A stretch of 64,000 nt of DNA from Chrysomallon squamiferum (GCA_012295275.1 CM022671.1:22447822-22511821), one strand, 5' to 3'; shown: positions 43,641 through 57,477, numbered from the stretch's first letter. Notes: a model not told the origin generated them from the sequence alone. A program made the numbers and translations.

Positions 43641-44061
43641 TTGGATGTAAATAGTTTTAAAATGCCGTAAATCGTAATTTAAAAATATTTCCAAATCCTG
43701 TCAGTTAAATTGATATGATAAGTAAAATTTTGGAAAATACTATTTATTGATTGTAGTTAATTATATAGAAGAAATAATAAAACATTTTTTTATATTATTT
43801 AATGTTTTGGGGAATATGGATTTGAGCGTTTTTATTATTATTATTATTATTATTTCTCCATTTTCCTTCTTTTTAATCACTATGATTAAAAAAAAAAAAA
43901 AATCAGACACAGTTGTTAATATTAAATATATCGTTAAACACATTTGCAGAGATTATTTAAAAAAAGAAAAAAGAAATAAAGACAGTAATTAAGAAGGAAA
44001 AAAAAGGTTCAGATAAAGATAAACAAAATATGTAAAAGAAAAAAGAAAAAAGAAATTTTCT

Positions 44062-44064
<3 letters not shown>

Positions 44065-44101
<37 letters not shown>

Positions 44102-44169
44102 TGACCTGCAGTCACACACATGAAAAGAAAACGAGAAAGATGAAAAAAAAAAAAAAAAAAAAAAAAAAA
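44065..44169. repeat. Poly-T/poly-A inverted pair
   Basis: T36 (44065-44100) and A27 (44143-44169) flank a 42-base spacer that begins with the dyad GTGAC-N5-GTCAC. Confidence 0.93.
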
Positions 44170-44700
44170 TAGTCCGTGCATAAACACGGTGTCAAACAGA
44201 AATCAGAACGGTTGAACATTTACAATACTTGACTAGCGCTGATCCCAATCATCTCCTTAACGTCGAGAAACAAAAAAAGAAGATCGCGAAATCTCTTACG
44301 AAACGCCGCGATAATTGACAAACATCTGATCAACTGTACCGGAAGTGCCTTTCGCCATCAGCCCACACGGAGGCTGATGAGTGCAGGGACTGCTTCCCCG
44401 AGTCTCAGCGCCACCTAGCTATGACATACAGCACCCGTAACCCCCGATTACGACACCCATCTGGCGTCAGACAAGCAAACGCGATGCTGTCTTCATAATA
44501 CCAGAGTTGTCGTACTGTGGAGATTGGAGTTTCTCGGGAGCATTGTGTGCCGTCAATGTCGTGAATGTGTGCATTGTCGCGCTGGTTGAAATATTTGTAA
44601 GAACAAAAGCTGTGAGAAAAATGTCGTTTGCAAATCGCCTTGTCTATAACAATTAGTCTGAGGTTGGAAGAAACAAATTGGCAAGAGAGAACTTTGTTTC
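44170..44700. promoter_or_regulatory. Unique block with a CTCF-like motif
   Basis: Mixed-composition unique DNA. On the minus strand 44423-44405 reads CTAGGTGGCGCTGAG, matching the CTCF core TAGGGGGCGCT at 10 of 11 positions. Insulator function is inference. Confidence 0.35.
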
Positions 44701-44909
44701 TTTTTGTTATTACCGTGAAAGATTTTTTTTTTAGTTGTTTTGGGGTTTGTTTATTTATTGAATTTATATGAATAATTCTATTCTGTACATTTATTTATTT
44801 ATCGATCTATCTGTCTGTCTATTTCTTTGCATCTTTATAAATTAACTTGATCACTCGATAAGTTAATTTCAAATTGATGAAAAAAATTAATTATTTATTT
44901 TCGCAAACT

Positions 44910-45092
44910 ATTACTACTACTATTACTACTACTACTACTACTACTACAACAACTACTAATACTACTACTACTACTAATAATAATAATAATAATAACAGTA
45001 ATAACAACAATAATAATAAAAAAAATAAGAAGAACAATAAGAAGAACAACAATAACAATAAGAACAACAACAACAACAATAATAATAATTTC
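44910..45092. repeat. (ACT)n-(AAT)n-(AAC)n
   Basis: ACT units about 44912-44975, AAT about 44976-45020, then AAC/AAG-rich units to about 45090. Confidence 0.9.
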
Positions 45093-45219
45093 TGCTATAA
45101 CTTTCTCTTAAAACGTATCACAAGTACCAGTATTACAAATCAGCTAATGACGAAAGTGCAAAAAGAAAAGAAAGAAAAGAAAAAAATCAAACAAACAAAG
45201 CCTCCCCCCTAAAAAAAAA

Positions 45220-45600
45220 AAAATACTCCATCTGGCGTCCATCAGTCTAGTGTTAAACAATGGCTTCTTATGTCTCTTTACGCCAGCCAGGTTCGTCTGT
45301 ATTTGTCATTACTGCTAAATATTTTCATATTCATATTGACCAACAAATATCGGATTTATCATCGCCGGCGTTTTGACCTGGTCAGCTGTGCTGTTGATCG
45401 TTTAAATATGGCTTCCTCTTTCCTCTTGCTCTTGCCCCCGTCGTCTCGTCTCCCTCCTCGTGCTGTGACGTCGATAACATCACACACAGTGGTAGTGATG
45501 CAAAAAAACAAAAAGCGACCTATATATATAAGTAGACGGAAACAGATCTATCATACGCTGCTTTACCAAGACATGGATAGTGCCAGTGCAGCATGATGAA
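45220..45600. other. Unique island
   Basis: Mixed-composition DNA with a 108-codon plus-strand frame (45270-45596) that shows no recognised domain. I do not call a gene. Confidence 0.3.
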
Positions 45601-45609
45601 GATTAAAAA

Positions 45610-45812
45610 CAACAACCACCAAATTACCACCCCTAAAAAAAAAACCTCCCTAAAAAAAAAAAAAAAAACAACCCCCAAAAAAAAACCCAAAACAGCAATC
45701 ACCATTACCTTCCTAAAAAGAAAAAAAAAATAAGAAAAACCAAAAAAAATAAAAAAATAAAAAAAAAAAAAAAAAACAAAACCACCACCACCACCATCAC
45801 CAAAAAAAAACG

Positions 45813-45847
<35 letters not shown>

Positions 45848-45958
45848 AATAATAATAATAATAATAATAATAGTAATATAATAATAATAATATTATTAAA
45901 TAAATAAAAAGCAACAACAGCAACAGCATCAACACTACAAAGTTCAACTACAACGAGT

Positions 45959-45991
<33 letters not shown>

Positions 45992-46035
45992 AATAATAAT
46001 AATAATAATAATAATAATCATAATAATAATAATAG
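45610..46035. repeat. A/C-rich tract, (CAA)n and (AAT)n
   Basis: A-rich runs with CCC/CCAC interruptions, (CAA)n about 45810-45845, (AAT)n about 45845-45900, and (CAA)n-(AAT)n about 45960-46035. Confidence 0.9.
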
Positions 46036-46039
46036 TGTT

Positions 46040-46420
46040 TTGGTAATAATTACCCATTTCAACCTGTTTTTCATTCCGGTACAATCATTAACCGCTCTGG
46101 GAAAGACTTCATTATAACGTGGCATTACAAACAAACAAAACAAACAAAATACAAACAAAAAAAACGGGAAATTATCAAGGTTTATAATTCGGCTCGGTTC
46201 GTGTTTGCTGTTTGTCCCTCGTTTGTGTTAGATCAATATAACAATAAATATGAAAAGTGTGAGAATTACACTGTTTGAGTTGACACTGGTCAGCGTATAA
46301 TACATTTTCTTGTTGACATTTCCTTGAATTTCATTTCGCAAATCAAGAACAATCGAGCAGTGTCAACATCCAGCGAAGATTCAGTGTCAACATTTTTGCT
46401 TGTTCAAAATTATATATATA

Positions 46421-46456
<36 letters not shown>

Positions 46457-46601
46457 AGATCTTGTGCGTGCATATAAGTGTATAACAGCAAGAAGGACTG
46501 ATGTAATAAGAATTAAAGGATGTTTTATTTGTTCATTTTTATAAATAATAATAATAATAATAATAATAAGAATAAGAATAAGAATAAGAATAAGAATAAG
46601 A

Positions 46602-46633
<32 letters not shown>

Positions 46634-47215
46634 TCTACAACTTTGACAATAACGAGAAACGTATGACAACTAAAACAACAATAATTACACTAATAACCTT
46701 GGAAATCATTTTATTACAACAATAACAAAAAACAAAAAACAAACAGCAATAATAATATGAATAAAATTATTTATTCATTTACTTATTTTATCTTTCACTT
46801 ACGTACTTACATACATAAACATTTACTTTCTCGTTACTAAAAGACCACAGCAACAAAATAAAAAACTGGATAAAAATAAATAGATATTTTTGTACTGTAT
46901 CGTTCTCAGTGAACCCATTACAGAATTTATTTACAATATTTTGCCATGGACTTACTCGCATATTTAGCCCACCATATGCATCCTCGAATGAGTCATCATA
47001 CAGACCAGCTAATCATTTACTGTCATTACATAAAACTCTTGTTTATTTAGCGTCTGCGTTTATTTTCTAAAAAAAAAAAAAAAAAAAAAAATTCTTATAA
47101 TTTATTTTCTTTGTAATCTGAGAACTACTGAAATTCACAGGAGCTACGTCTCCTAGTATCATTCATCAGTTCGGTTTATAGCCATTCATGAAAGTTTTGA
47201 GTTTTTTATAAATAA
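46040..47215. other. Mixed sequence with short repeats, no gene seen
   Basis: Unique parts about 46040-46400 and 46880-47200, separated by (TA)n about 46428-46456 and (AAT/AATAAG)n about 46545-46632. No exon is supported. Confidence 0.5.
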
Positions 47216-47328
47216 ATAAATAAATGAGAAATAAAAGGACATTACACACACACATACAACCACACTCATGCACATGCATATATATTAAAATTTCCTCTTA
47301 TTTGTGTATTTATTTATTTATTTCGTTT

Positions 47329-47332
<4 letters not shown>

Positions 47333-47379
<47 letters not shown>

Positions 47380-47415
47380 GCACACATACACACACACACA
47401 ATAAAATAACAAAGA

Positions 47416-47487
<72 letters not shown>

Positions 47488-47488
47488 T
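47333..47488. repeat. (TA)n-(CA)n-(TA)n
   Basis: (TA)n about 47333-47346, (CA)n with variants about 47347-47401, and (TA)n about 47424-47487. Confidence 0.93.
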
Positions 47489-47849
47489 ATTAATATTGAC
47501 ATAAAATTATTATTTAACTATAAATAAACAAATAAATAGATTAGTGGGTAAGGAAGTAACTAAATAAATTAAATATCTAATTATATTTTACCCGCCCCGC
47601 CACACCCTTGTTCTTCCCTCTCCTTTAATCATAAACTCCCTGCGATGAATGTTCAACGCTTAATCGATAAATTAAATTTTAAAAATTAATAATAATAATA
47701 ATAATAAAAAATAATAATAATAAATTAGAAACGACAACAAAACAACGCCAACCCCAAAATATTTTTTTATTTTTTTTGAATTACATGAAAACTTTCTTTG
47801 ATATATAGGCTATATATATATATATATATATGTATATACCTGTCCGCCC

Positions 47850-48090
47850 TAAACGTTGAAAATTCCTGTTTCTCTCCAGGTGTCAATATATATGCAACGG
47901 TGTCTGCTGCGAGAGGTGAAGTCCACACAGTGAGGCGCCTCGGTGGCGAAAAGAGACGAAATTAAACGACAAATGTTTACTTTCACACCGCTGCAGCATT
48001 TGAACTTTTCAAAATGTTACACTCCAAAGAACCGCGAGTCGTCAACTCAGTTCGTTTGTCTCGCTCGTTGTCGACACGATTAGAGAGTGT
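47850..48090. promoter_or_regulatory. Unique block with two T-box-like half-sites
   Basis: Contains AGGTGTCA (47878-47885) and TCACACCG (47983-47990) in opposite orientation about 100 bp apart. TTCTCTCCAG at 47870-47879 also looks like a 3' splice site. Autoregulation by Tbx2/3 is conjecture. Confidence 0.25.
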
Positions 48091-48095
48091 TCCTG

Positions 48096-48257
<162 letters not shown>

Positions 48258-48689
48258 ATATACGTGAATAACTGTTTAATTATGTATGTGCATTATTTTA
48301 GTGTGAGAGTGAACGAGGTCTTTGCATATTCATGCTTTAATATTTAGAATCGTTAATTAGTTTTATTATTTTCTTCGACTATGATCACCATCATCATTAT
48401 TTTTAGGCTTTAAAGCAATATTACGTTTTCAAATTTTGTTTTTACTCTTTTATATTTTTATTATGATTATCAACGGAAACATCATCGTCTTCATCATCAT
48501 CATCGTTATTATTATTACAACATATTTTATTAATATTTACATTATTTTATACATAGCTAACTTCATTATACTACCACCGGTTTCTTACTTATTTCCGAAA
48601 AATAATAATAATAAATAAATAAATTAATTAAAAATTAAAAATTAATAATTAAAAATTAATGGACCCAGAAAACAAACGTAAAATATGAA

Positions 48690-49080
48690 CGTAATTAAAG
48701 TGTCAAACGCGACTTGACCGGAGTTGAGTAATTTACATCTGCGATATATCGGGGTTATCTTTCATGCGGTACATACCGATAATGAGCTAACGTATCGGTT
48801 ACTCGTGTTTGGCATGTCGAAATCGGTGACAACTGGCCGACAGAAGGCTGCGATGAATTCCGAGATAATTTCGTATCGGTTACGAAATGCTCTCGACGGC
48901 CACATGTCAGATCGGTTCACAACTCCGTACGAGAAATTTCGCTTGCTCGGGTGAATTCGTGACTGCTCGGGTGGTTACGTGATTGATCGTGTCAAAACAA
49001 TCAGTGATACGAGAATATTGGATTATCCCGTAACATTTGGACATATTTCGTATTGGACGAGAATTTTTGTTATTTGATCG
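48690..49080. promoter_or_regulatory. Unique block with an ATCGGTTAC motif cluster
   Basis: Six ATCGG words lie in about 170 bp: 48748, 48780 (complement), 48794, 48822, 48875 and 48911. Three continue as ATCGGTTAC/ATCGGTTCAC. A 76-codon frame (48724-48954) runs across but has no recognised domain, and a homotypic binding cluster is the better reading. Confidence 0.35.
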
Positions 49081-49099
49081 CTGAGATGTTATTATTTGT

Positions 49100-49830
49100 A
49101 TATAAGGTTATTTTTTTTTTTTGTAATAAATTAATTAATTTATTAAGTAGATAAATAAAGCATATTATGTAGGTGAGTAAATTAGTAAGTAAAGAAATTA
49201 AATGTTTTTAAAACATTTATATTTTTACACCATCCCTTTAATCGTAAACTCTTCTTTTAAAAATAATATATTTCTTCTCATTCTTAACAATATTAAATAA
49301 TCAGATCAACTTAAAATGAAACAATGCACTATAAATAATTCGATGGTTTACTTTTCAGTAAATATTCATATAAACACATTTTCACTTACACAACCAACTA
49401 CAGACAAGCTTAATTTTGACAAATATAATATTTGTACATATCTTTGCATACGTTGATATAAAATGATCTACGTGTGTATGTGTGTGTGTGTGTGCATGTA
49501 TGAATGTATGTGTGTATGTGTATATGCATGTATACATGTATGTATATGTGTGTATATATATATGTATGTATGTTTATATGTTTGTATGCCTGCATTTTTA
49601 ATCTAGCTATAATTAATGTGTATATCGGTATCTATATATTTCATATGTACTCATATCTAAAATTATATATATGTATTTATATGCAGATACATAATTGTGT
49701 ACGTAATTTATATATATATAATTGTTATTTGCTTATCATCTACAAATACACTAATCACTCACATTTCTGTATAAACAAACATTTCTTTCATCACAAAGAT
49801 TCTCGCTGTTAAGATGAAGCCGCTGTGATT
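49100..49830. other. AT-rich sequence with (GTAT)-like run, no gene seen
   Basis: AT-rich DNA with degenerate GTAT/GT units about 49468-49595. No gene is seen. Confidence 0.6.
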
Positions 49831-49897
49831 TCAAAATGGAGGAAGTGTCTTAGTGGAAGATACACAAGTAAACAAGTTGTTCATCAAAACGTAAAAC

Positions 49898-50048
49898 AAG
49901 AAGAAAGAAAGAAAGAAAAGAAAGAAAGAAAGATAGAAGAAAGCAAAGAAAGAAAGAAAGATTACAAATAATAATAAATAATAATAATTTAAAAAATAAT
50001 AATAATTAGTAATCATTTTAAAACAAATAGTAATAAATTATAATTTAA

Positions 50049-50123
<75 letters not shown>
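49898..50123. repeat. (GAAA)n and (AAT)n
   Basis: GAAA/GAAG units about 49898-49962 and (AAT)n about 50050-50122. Confidence 0.92.
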
Positions 50124-50124
<1 letters not shown>

Positions 50125-50344
50125 CAGGAAAGAAAGTGTACCCATCTGTCTGTCGTCATTAAAGGGGATTAGGGGAACAAAAAATGCTCCACCTTTCCGC
50201 TGTTTACGTTTGTGTTGTGTAAATTATTCATTAACACACACTGTGACCTCAGTCGGTGTTAATGTGACCATTAGAATTTTTATTTAAACTTCGCGTAATT
50301 TAAAAATCTACAAAATTCGGACGCAAATAAATCACAGACATAAT

Positions 50345-50353
50345 TGACGCGAC

Positions 50354-50387
<34 letters not shown>

Positions 50388-50513
50388 CTTTTGAGTGTTT
50401 AAATTAAGAACAAAGGATAATAAAATTCTAACAAAGAGATAGGTTTTTTGCTGTTTTATTGTTTCTTTGTTTCTTTGTTTATTTATTTAGTTCGTCAGTT
50501 ATTATAAAAATAA

Positions 50514-50589
<76 letters not shown>

Positions 50590-50592
50590 TAA
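50345..50592. repeat. Poly-T and (ATT)n
   Basis: Poly-T about 50358-50384, TTTG/TTTA units, and about 24 ATT units about 50518-50590. Confidence 0.93.
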
Positions 50593-50755
50593 TTATATTT
50601 AACTATTTATTTTATTTATTTTATATTTTTTTGGAAGTTGTTTCTTTTGTCTTCTGTGTTAACATTTATCCAGATAAACAAATAATAAAACAAAACAAAG
50701 AAATGATGATTTGATCTGAAAAGAAAATATGAATGTATCTTTCAAAGTCGTCTTT

Positions 50756-51610
<855 letters not shown>

Positions 51611-51639
51611 TTGTTGATTCTTTGTTCTTCTTTCTTTCA

Positions 51640-51641
51640 TT

Positions 51642-51676
<35 letters not shown>

Positions 51677-52386
51677 TCAGAAATGTAAATATGCTAAGAA
51701 TATTAGCCAGACGTAGGCTATATTTTAAAAATACTTTTATGTTAAAGTTTCGATTAATAAATTAGATGGCAATAATTTTGGTTTTGTTCATGGGCAAAGA
51801 GTAACGTCCAAATTATGTAAAAAAAAAATGTTTTTGTATGATGATGTTCAGAATGTTGTTCCTGACGATGATGATGATGATTATGATGATTGTTTATTAT
51901 TATTATTATTATTATTAACCTGATAAAAATTACGATAATGACAGCAGCTTAATGAGGGCAGCATGACTCAAAGAAAGAAAGAAAAAAAAAAAAAAACGAA
52001 AAATAATAAACTCTAGAAAATCTTTTTTGTAACAAAATTTTTATTCAAACTCAAGTACCTTCACTGAATATCAGCTTCTCTTAGCATTTGACTTTCAAAG
52101 CAGAAAAAAAAAAAAAAAATTGAGAATGCTCTTCAACAAGATTTCAGTAACTTCTCAATTTCCAGAAGACACGGGCGAGGACAGGTTAATGACTAGGTTG
52201 AAAGATATTTTAATTTGGCGTTAAAATAAAGAAATAAATACAGCTTATCGCGCTGCTGGTGAAAAGAAAATTATCTTGGTCTCATTTCATGCCGTCTAGT
52301 TCCTTAGTCTGAAAGAAGAAATAATAAAGCGGACGAGTTATTGAGGTGTTGTTGTATGTATTAGTAGTAGAACGAGTAATAGTAGT

Positions 52387-52427
<41 letters not shown>

Positions 52428-52480
52428 TAGTTTTAGTAATAATAATAATAATAATAATACAGACTAAGAATGCCTTTACC
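51640..52480. other. AT-rich sequence with short repeats, no gene seen
   Basis: (TA)n about 51645-51672, GAT/ATT units about 51868-51917, and AGC/AGT units about 52360-52460. Nothing gene-like. Confidence 0.65.
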
Positions 52481-52789
52481 GAAATGTAACATTTTAAATA
52501 ATTATTTTGCTACAAATAAAGTTTATGCTGCACAGTAAAAAAAAATCGCATTTCAGAGCTTTTCATACTGCAATATTAATTATTGTTTCTAGTATTAACT
52601 TATGACTTGAAAAAAGAAAGAAAAGAAAGAAAGAAAAAAAAAGGTTGAACGAAAAGAAAAGATTGACACGAATGAAAGTAAATTTAAAATAAGATTCGAA
52701 AAAATAACGAAAACATAAAGAAATGAACGAAACTGAAGGAAGAAACAAAGAAAAAGAAACAGAAACATACCTGTAGACAAACAATGTGA

Positions 52790-53150
52790 CATACAGACAG
52801 ACAGCTAGACACATATGCAAGGAAATAGTCACAGAGACAGACAGCTAAACATATATATATACCGCTAGACGTATAGACAGCTAGACAAATGCAGATGCTA
52901 GACATTCAGCTAAATACACATGAAAACCGCTAGATATACAGAGAGACAGCTAGACACAGATGCAAACCGCTAGATATACGGTCAGACAGCTAGACACATA
53001 TACAGACAGCTAGACACATATACAGACAGCTAGACACAGATGCAAACCGCTAGACAGACAGACAGCCAGACACACATGCAAACCGCTAGATATACAGTCA
53101 GACAGCTAGACACACATGCAGACCGCTAGACAGACAGACACTCAAGTTGG
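52790..53150. repeat. CTAG-centred minisatellite, ~18-20 bp monomers
   Basis: Two alternating monomers are seen: AGACAGCTAGACACAGATGC and AAACCGCTAGATATACGGTC. They form 36-40 bp dimers with 20 bp singlets between them. About 15 CTAG cores occur in the array, which becomes less regular toward its left end. Confidence 0.85.
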
Positions 53151-53520
53151 AATGAAGCCCTTCAGCTCATCCCACTCCTCCAGCCCCTCATCCACTGCGT
53201 AGATCGCCCGCCAGTCCCAGACTAACACACGACTTGATAATAAGTGTGATTCGCTCAAAAGAGCATCATTTCAGCAGCCCATGGGAAACGAAATTCATAC
53301 GATAGTCTGGTTTAGTGCACCTCTCAGACCTCCATCAGTCTAATCTATCCCGTTCCCGTACTTGAAGTCAGCCAGACATCGCAGCTAAAGTGTTAGTCAA
53401 GGGCAATCACTCTAACTCTCATCCAGGAAGTAAGTGGTCTCCGGCACGTGTCAGCAGGAATCACAAGTGGAAAGATAGGTGGAGTGAAGGTGCCATGAAA
53501 TTGTTATTTGTAAAACATAA
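53151..53520. other. Unique block beside the minisatellite, possible old element
   Basis: About 370 bp of higher-GC sequence starting exactly where the minisatellite ends. It has no long frame and no terminal repeats that I can see. It could be a decayed transposable element or a regulatory block; a family cannot be assigned. Confidence 0.3.
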
Positions 53521-53529
53521 AGTAGTTTG

Positions 53530-54035
53530 AAATGTTCATTTGTTTTCCTCGTACAACCAAAGAGCTGAGCCACAGATATCTTCTCACAGAATTCATTTAC
53601 ATGTCCACCAAAAATAAAATTGTTTCATTCTTATCAGAGGAACAATGTCAAAAACTTTTTTTTTTTTTTTAAATCAGTCCACCAGGACAGTTTATATTTC
53701 ATAATATGTATTTAAATTCTCGAGGACACTGTAATGTTTTTAAGTTTTCGTAAAACTGAAATGTAAGGGCAATTTGTAATTTATATTTTCGCTTTTTTGT
53801 TTTTATATTAATTTTGATTTTGTTTTTTTGTGAATACAAAATATCAGCCGGAGCTAAAAAAAAATCAACTGACCGCTAATGTGAATCACGCCTCAAAATA
53901 TATTTCAGTGATTAAAACAAAATGAAGATGTTACTCCTCAAAACGTAATAGGTTAATAAATTAATAAGTGCTGTACGTCCCAGTTCAGATGTGTAGTTAT
54001 AGTTTGGTTTAGGTTAGCTCGGTATACCCATTCCC

Positions 54036-54037
<2 letters not shown>
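53530..54037. other. AT-rich sequence, no gene seen
   Basis: Moderately unique AT-rich DNA with short poly-T and poly-A runs. Confidence 0.6.

Positions 54038-54108
<71 letters not shown>
54038..54108. repeat. (CT)n, about 34 units
   Basis: Pure (CT)n run. Confidence 0.95.
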
Positions 54109-54109
<1 letters not shown>

Positions 54110-54110
<1 letters not shown>

Positions 54111-55200
54111 GATCGCTCACATTCTCTCGTTCATTCGCCGTCTATTAGTATCACTCGTGCTTTCTTTTACATGTACAACGTACAATGTGCAAAAAAAAAA
54201 AAAACTTGTTCGTTACCGGGCGACTGAGACATCGGAAAGCACCGCGAATATCTTGTAGGCTCGGTGGGCTGTTTAAACACAGATTAGCGTAAAGTGGACA
54301 GGCAACAAGACTTTGATCTAAAGTGGCCCTTGGAACCTTTCACGGTAATTCATGACAACACCTCGCGGACAGAACTCGCGGCTGCGCGCCCGTATTGTTT
54401 AGTACACCATTACCGACAAATTCTCCAGTTTCGAACTGCGTACCACTTGGAAGCTTTTTATTACGATGTCTGCAGAAAGTGAAAGCCTTTTTTTTTCTTT
54501 TTTTTTACCACCACCAAGTAATAACTCATATTTCGGCTGACCGTTTTAACAGAGTCGGGCTAATGTAAATACGTGTATATCAGCAATGAAGAGGTGGCAA
54601 AGAGGGAAAACGTGCATTTCCAGAACCCCTCTGTCGGCTCGAAGTAATATAAATACGTGAATGGGGAAAAAAACGAACGTGGTTTTAGAGAACAAGAAAA
54701 AGGAAAATAAATAAAATAGAAATTTCCCTCTGATTGGCAGTGTTAAAATGGCTGTAAATCTTGAGGTAAGAGAGTGGCGGTAATAAACCCAACGAGCGCC
54801 CGTCGCCCGAAGCATTAAAAAAAATTAACACACCTACGAAAATTAACACCCTGGGCGCCAGAAGAAGTCGCTGGCGCCAAATCCATTGCGAGTCAATCGG
54901 TGTTCATCGCCTTATCTAGTTTCCTTTCATCAGCTGAATCGAGGACTCCGGTTCTAGCTCAGATATTTATATAACCAATATCCACTGCAGTTTTCACTCA
55001 GAACCCTTCATTTGTACACTTCCACAGAAAAATGTTTATTTACTCTTTTTTTTTTTTTTCATTTCGTACTTTCTTCTGTGATGTTTTTTTTTTTTTTTTC
55101 CACCTCTGACTGACGCCACATGGAAGATTTCGCCAGATCTTCGTAATGCAGCGAAATACACCGTTTATATTGTCTGGGAGATTGTGTTTGTTATGTTGTT
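54110..55200. promoter_or_regulatory. Unique block with a GGCGCCAG inverted repeat
   Basis: About 1 kb of mostly unique DNA. It has a perfect 8 bp inverted repeat GGCGCCAG-N9-CTGGCGCC at 54854-54878, preceded by two AAATTAACAC words. Short frames of 62-89 codons cross it without recognised domains. Confidence 0.35.
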
Positions 55201-55209
55201 TGATAGCAA

Positions 55210-56180
55210 AATCTTTTTTCTAAACAGAATAAATGTAAAAAGGATATTGGATTAGGAAACGGTGCCACGATCTAAAGAATCTACGTGTTTTTCATCAAAT
55301 AAAACGTTAAAATGTGTTTCTGAAATACGATTATATTTATCTTTTTTTTAATTTTTTTTTTTTTTTTTTTATAAAATATTTTTAATTAAATAAATGTAAA
55401 AATAAAATGGAATTACATAGACATTGGTTTCATTTAGACATCTAACAATTTAAATCAGAAAAAAAAAAGGAATAGAGATTTTGTTTTGCCTTTGAATTAT
55501 TTAAATTATTATAATTTTGTATTTATTATTTTGATGAATACTGTGTTGATGATGATGATGATGAAGGTAATAATAAATAAATAAATAAACAAAATAAAAT
55601 AAAATAAAATAATGGAAACAAAAGAAAAAAGGGAACACGGAATACAATGTTACCCTCCTCAAGAGTTCATCCGTTATGCAGTTAGAAGTCATATCAGTTT
55701 ATGACTGAAAATAATTAAACAGAAATTCAGTTCTCTTTAAATTGCGTAATAGTTTTTGAACATGTATGCCTGTAAATTCCCTTATAAACAGGTAAAAGTG
55801 TTTTAAAAGAAATTTAAGAACATAATTACATATAGTGTCAAACAGATAACATTTATTATTTTATCTGATTAATAGAAATAAATGTGTAAAACGAAAACTG
55901 AAAATATTCTGTAGAAAATTTAACTATTTAATTTCGAAAAATAAATTATATAGATATAGATATAGATATAGATACAGATACAGGTATAGACATAGATAGT
56001 TTTTAATACAGACGAAATTATCAGTTTCTTCAAATTCATTATCTCTGCTATCCTTTCTTCCTATCTATTTCTCTTTTTTCTCAGTTCTTTCCAATTTAAT
56101 TCTCGAATAAGAAAGTTTTAGAATTTGAATAACAAACCACTAATAAATAAAATAAAATAAAATAATTATTAAATTAAATT
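55210..56180. other. AT-rich sequence, no gene seen
   Basis: AT-rich DNA with poly-T about 55344-55370, (AAAT) units about 55575-55612, and GATA units about 55950-55998. Confidence 0.6.
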
Positions 56181-56188
56181 AAATTAAA

Positions 56189-56236
<48 letters not shown>

Positions 56237-56430
56237 ATTATAATAATTATTATTAAAAGTAGTACTAGTAATAATAGTAGTAGTAGTAGTAGAAATAGGA
56301 GTAACAGTAGTAATTGTATTAATAATAGAAGTACTAGTAGCTGTAGTATAAGCAGTATTAACATTAGTAACAGTAATAATAGCAGCAGCAGCAACAGCAG
56401 TAGTAGCAGTAGTGGTAGTAGTACTAAAAC
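56165..56430. repeat. (AAAT)n and (AGT/AGC)n
   Basis: AAATT/AAAT units about 56168-56236, then degenerate AGT, AAT and AGC trinucleotides to about 56425. Confidence 0.9.
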
Positions 56431-56439
56431 CTGATGATA

Positions 56440-57055
56440 TTAAAGACAAAACATTAGCCATTAGACAAAAATGCTAAAAATTATAAGCTACAGAAGAATA
56501 ACCACGGACAGCAGTAGAAATAATACGGGTTCTGTGTCACATCAGTTCTTTGTGGAACTGTAATTGCGTTTAGCGGCACTTAACAGAAAATACGGGCAAC
56601 CTATGCGATAAAATTGTGTTATTTTCCTATTTCTGAATATTAGTCACCCAAAGGATGAAATAATAAGAATAATAATTTTATTCTGTGTAAATGTGTTTTC
56701 TGTACAACATTTCTGTTAGTTTCTGCTAAATGTATAATGTTTAAATATGTTTACCGTATTTACTCGTGCATAAATCGAAATATTTTCGTACTTACATTCA
56801 GTATAAAACGTTACAATGTGATTTAGGCTAAAATGATCAGTGTGCCAACTTTATGTTACTGCCCGATTACAATGCATAACTATGTATAATGTTGTTTAAG
56901 GTTTGTGATAAAGATCATAAAACTGTGTTATAAATAAATGTCAAAAGTACCTACTTGATATATGTGTAGTTCATTATGCTAATTCTGTTATAATTTTCTG
57001 TTTTGTATACGACTTGTTCACGAGTAATTACGGAACATGTATGCGTGGTTTGAGT

Positions 57056-57090
<35 letters not shown>

Positions 57091-57477
57091 CAAACATGCA
57101 GATATGCACATTTCTCTAAATAAAACATTATTTTGTTCATTCGTATTACTGGTAATTAATACCGAAGAATAGTATTAAAAATCAAGAAAATGTGCATGTT
57201 TTTCATTGATGAAGAAATTATGTATCTCATAAATACGAATTCTCTCGTCTTTTTTTTATTTTTTTTTTTTTCTATCGTTTTAATTTAATTTTGATTCTAT
57301 ATATGTTGAAGGAATAATATTAATAATTATAATTATAACAATAATGATGATGATGATAATAATAGTAACAACAACAGTTAAAGAAGAAGAAGAAAATGAA
57401 AGAAGATACATCGAAATAAAACTCGTTTTCTCACTGCAATGAATGCGATTTTGAATTACTTTCTTGCTGGTGTTAGA

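Noticed and set aside
45270-45596. 108-codon plus-strand frame
   Set aside because: No recognisable family, no splice signals in frame, and low-complexity Leu/Ser stretches.
47860-47920. 36-base microexon between TTCTCTCCAG and GAGAG|GTGAAG
   Set aside because: Splice-like words occur, but with no coding frame evidence and a weak donor; chance is likely.
48724-48954. 76-codon frame with normal-looking composition
   Set aside because: No domain recognised; the block is better explained by repeated ATCGG words. A translated search could overturn this.
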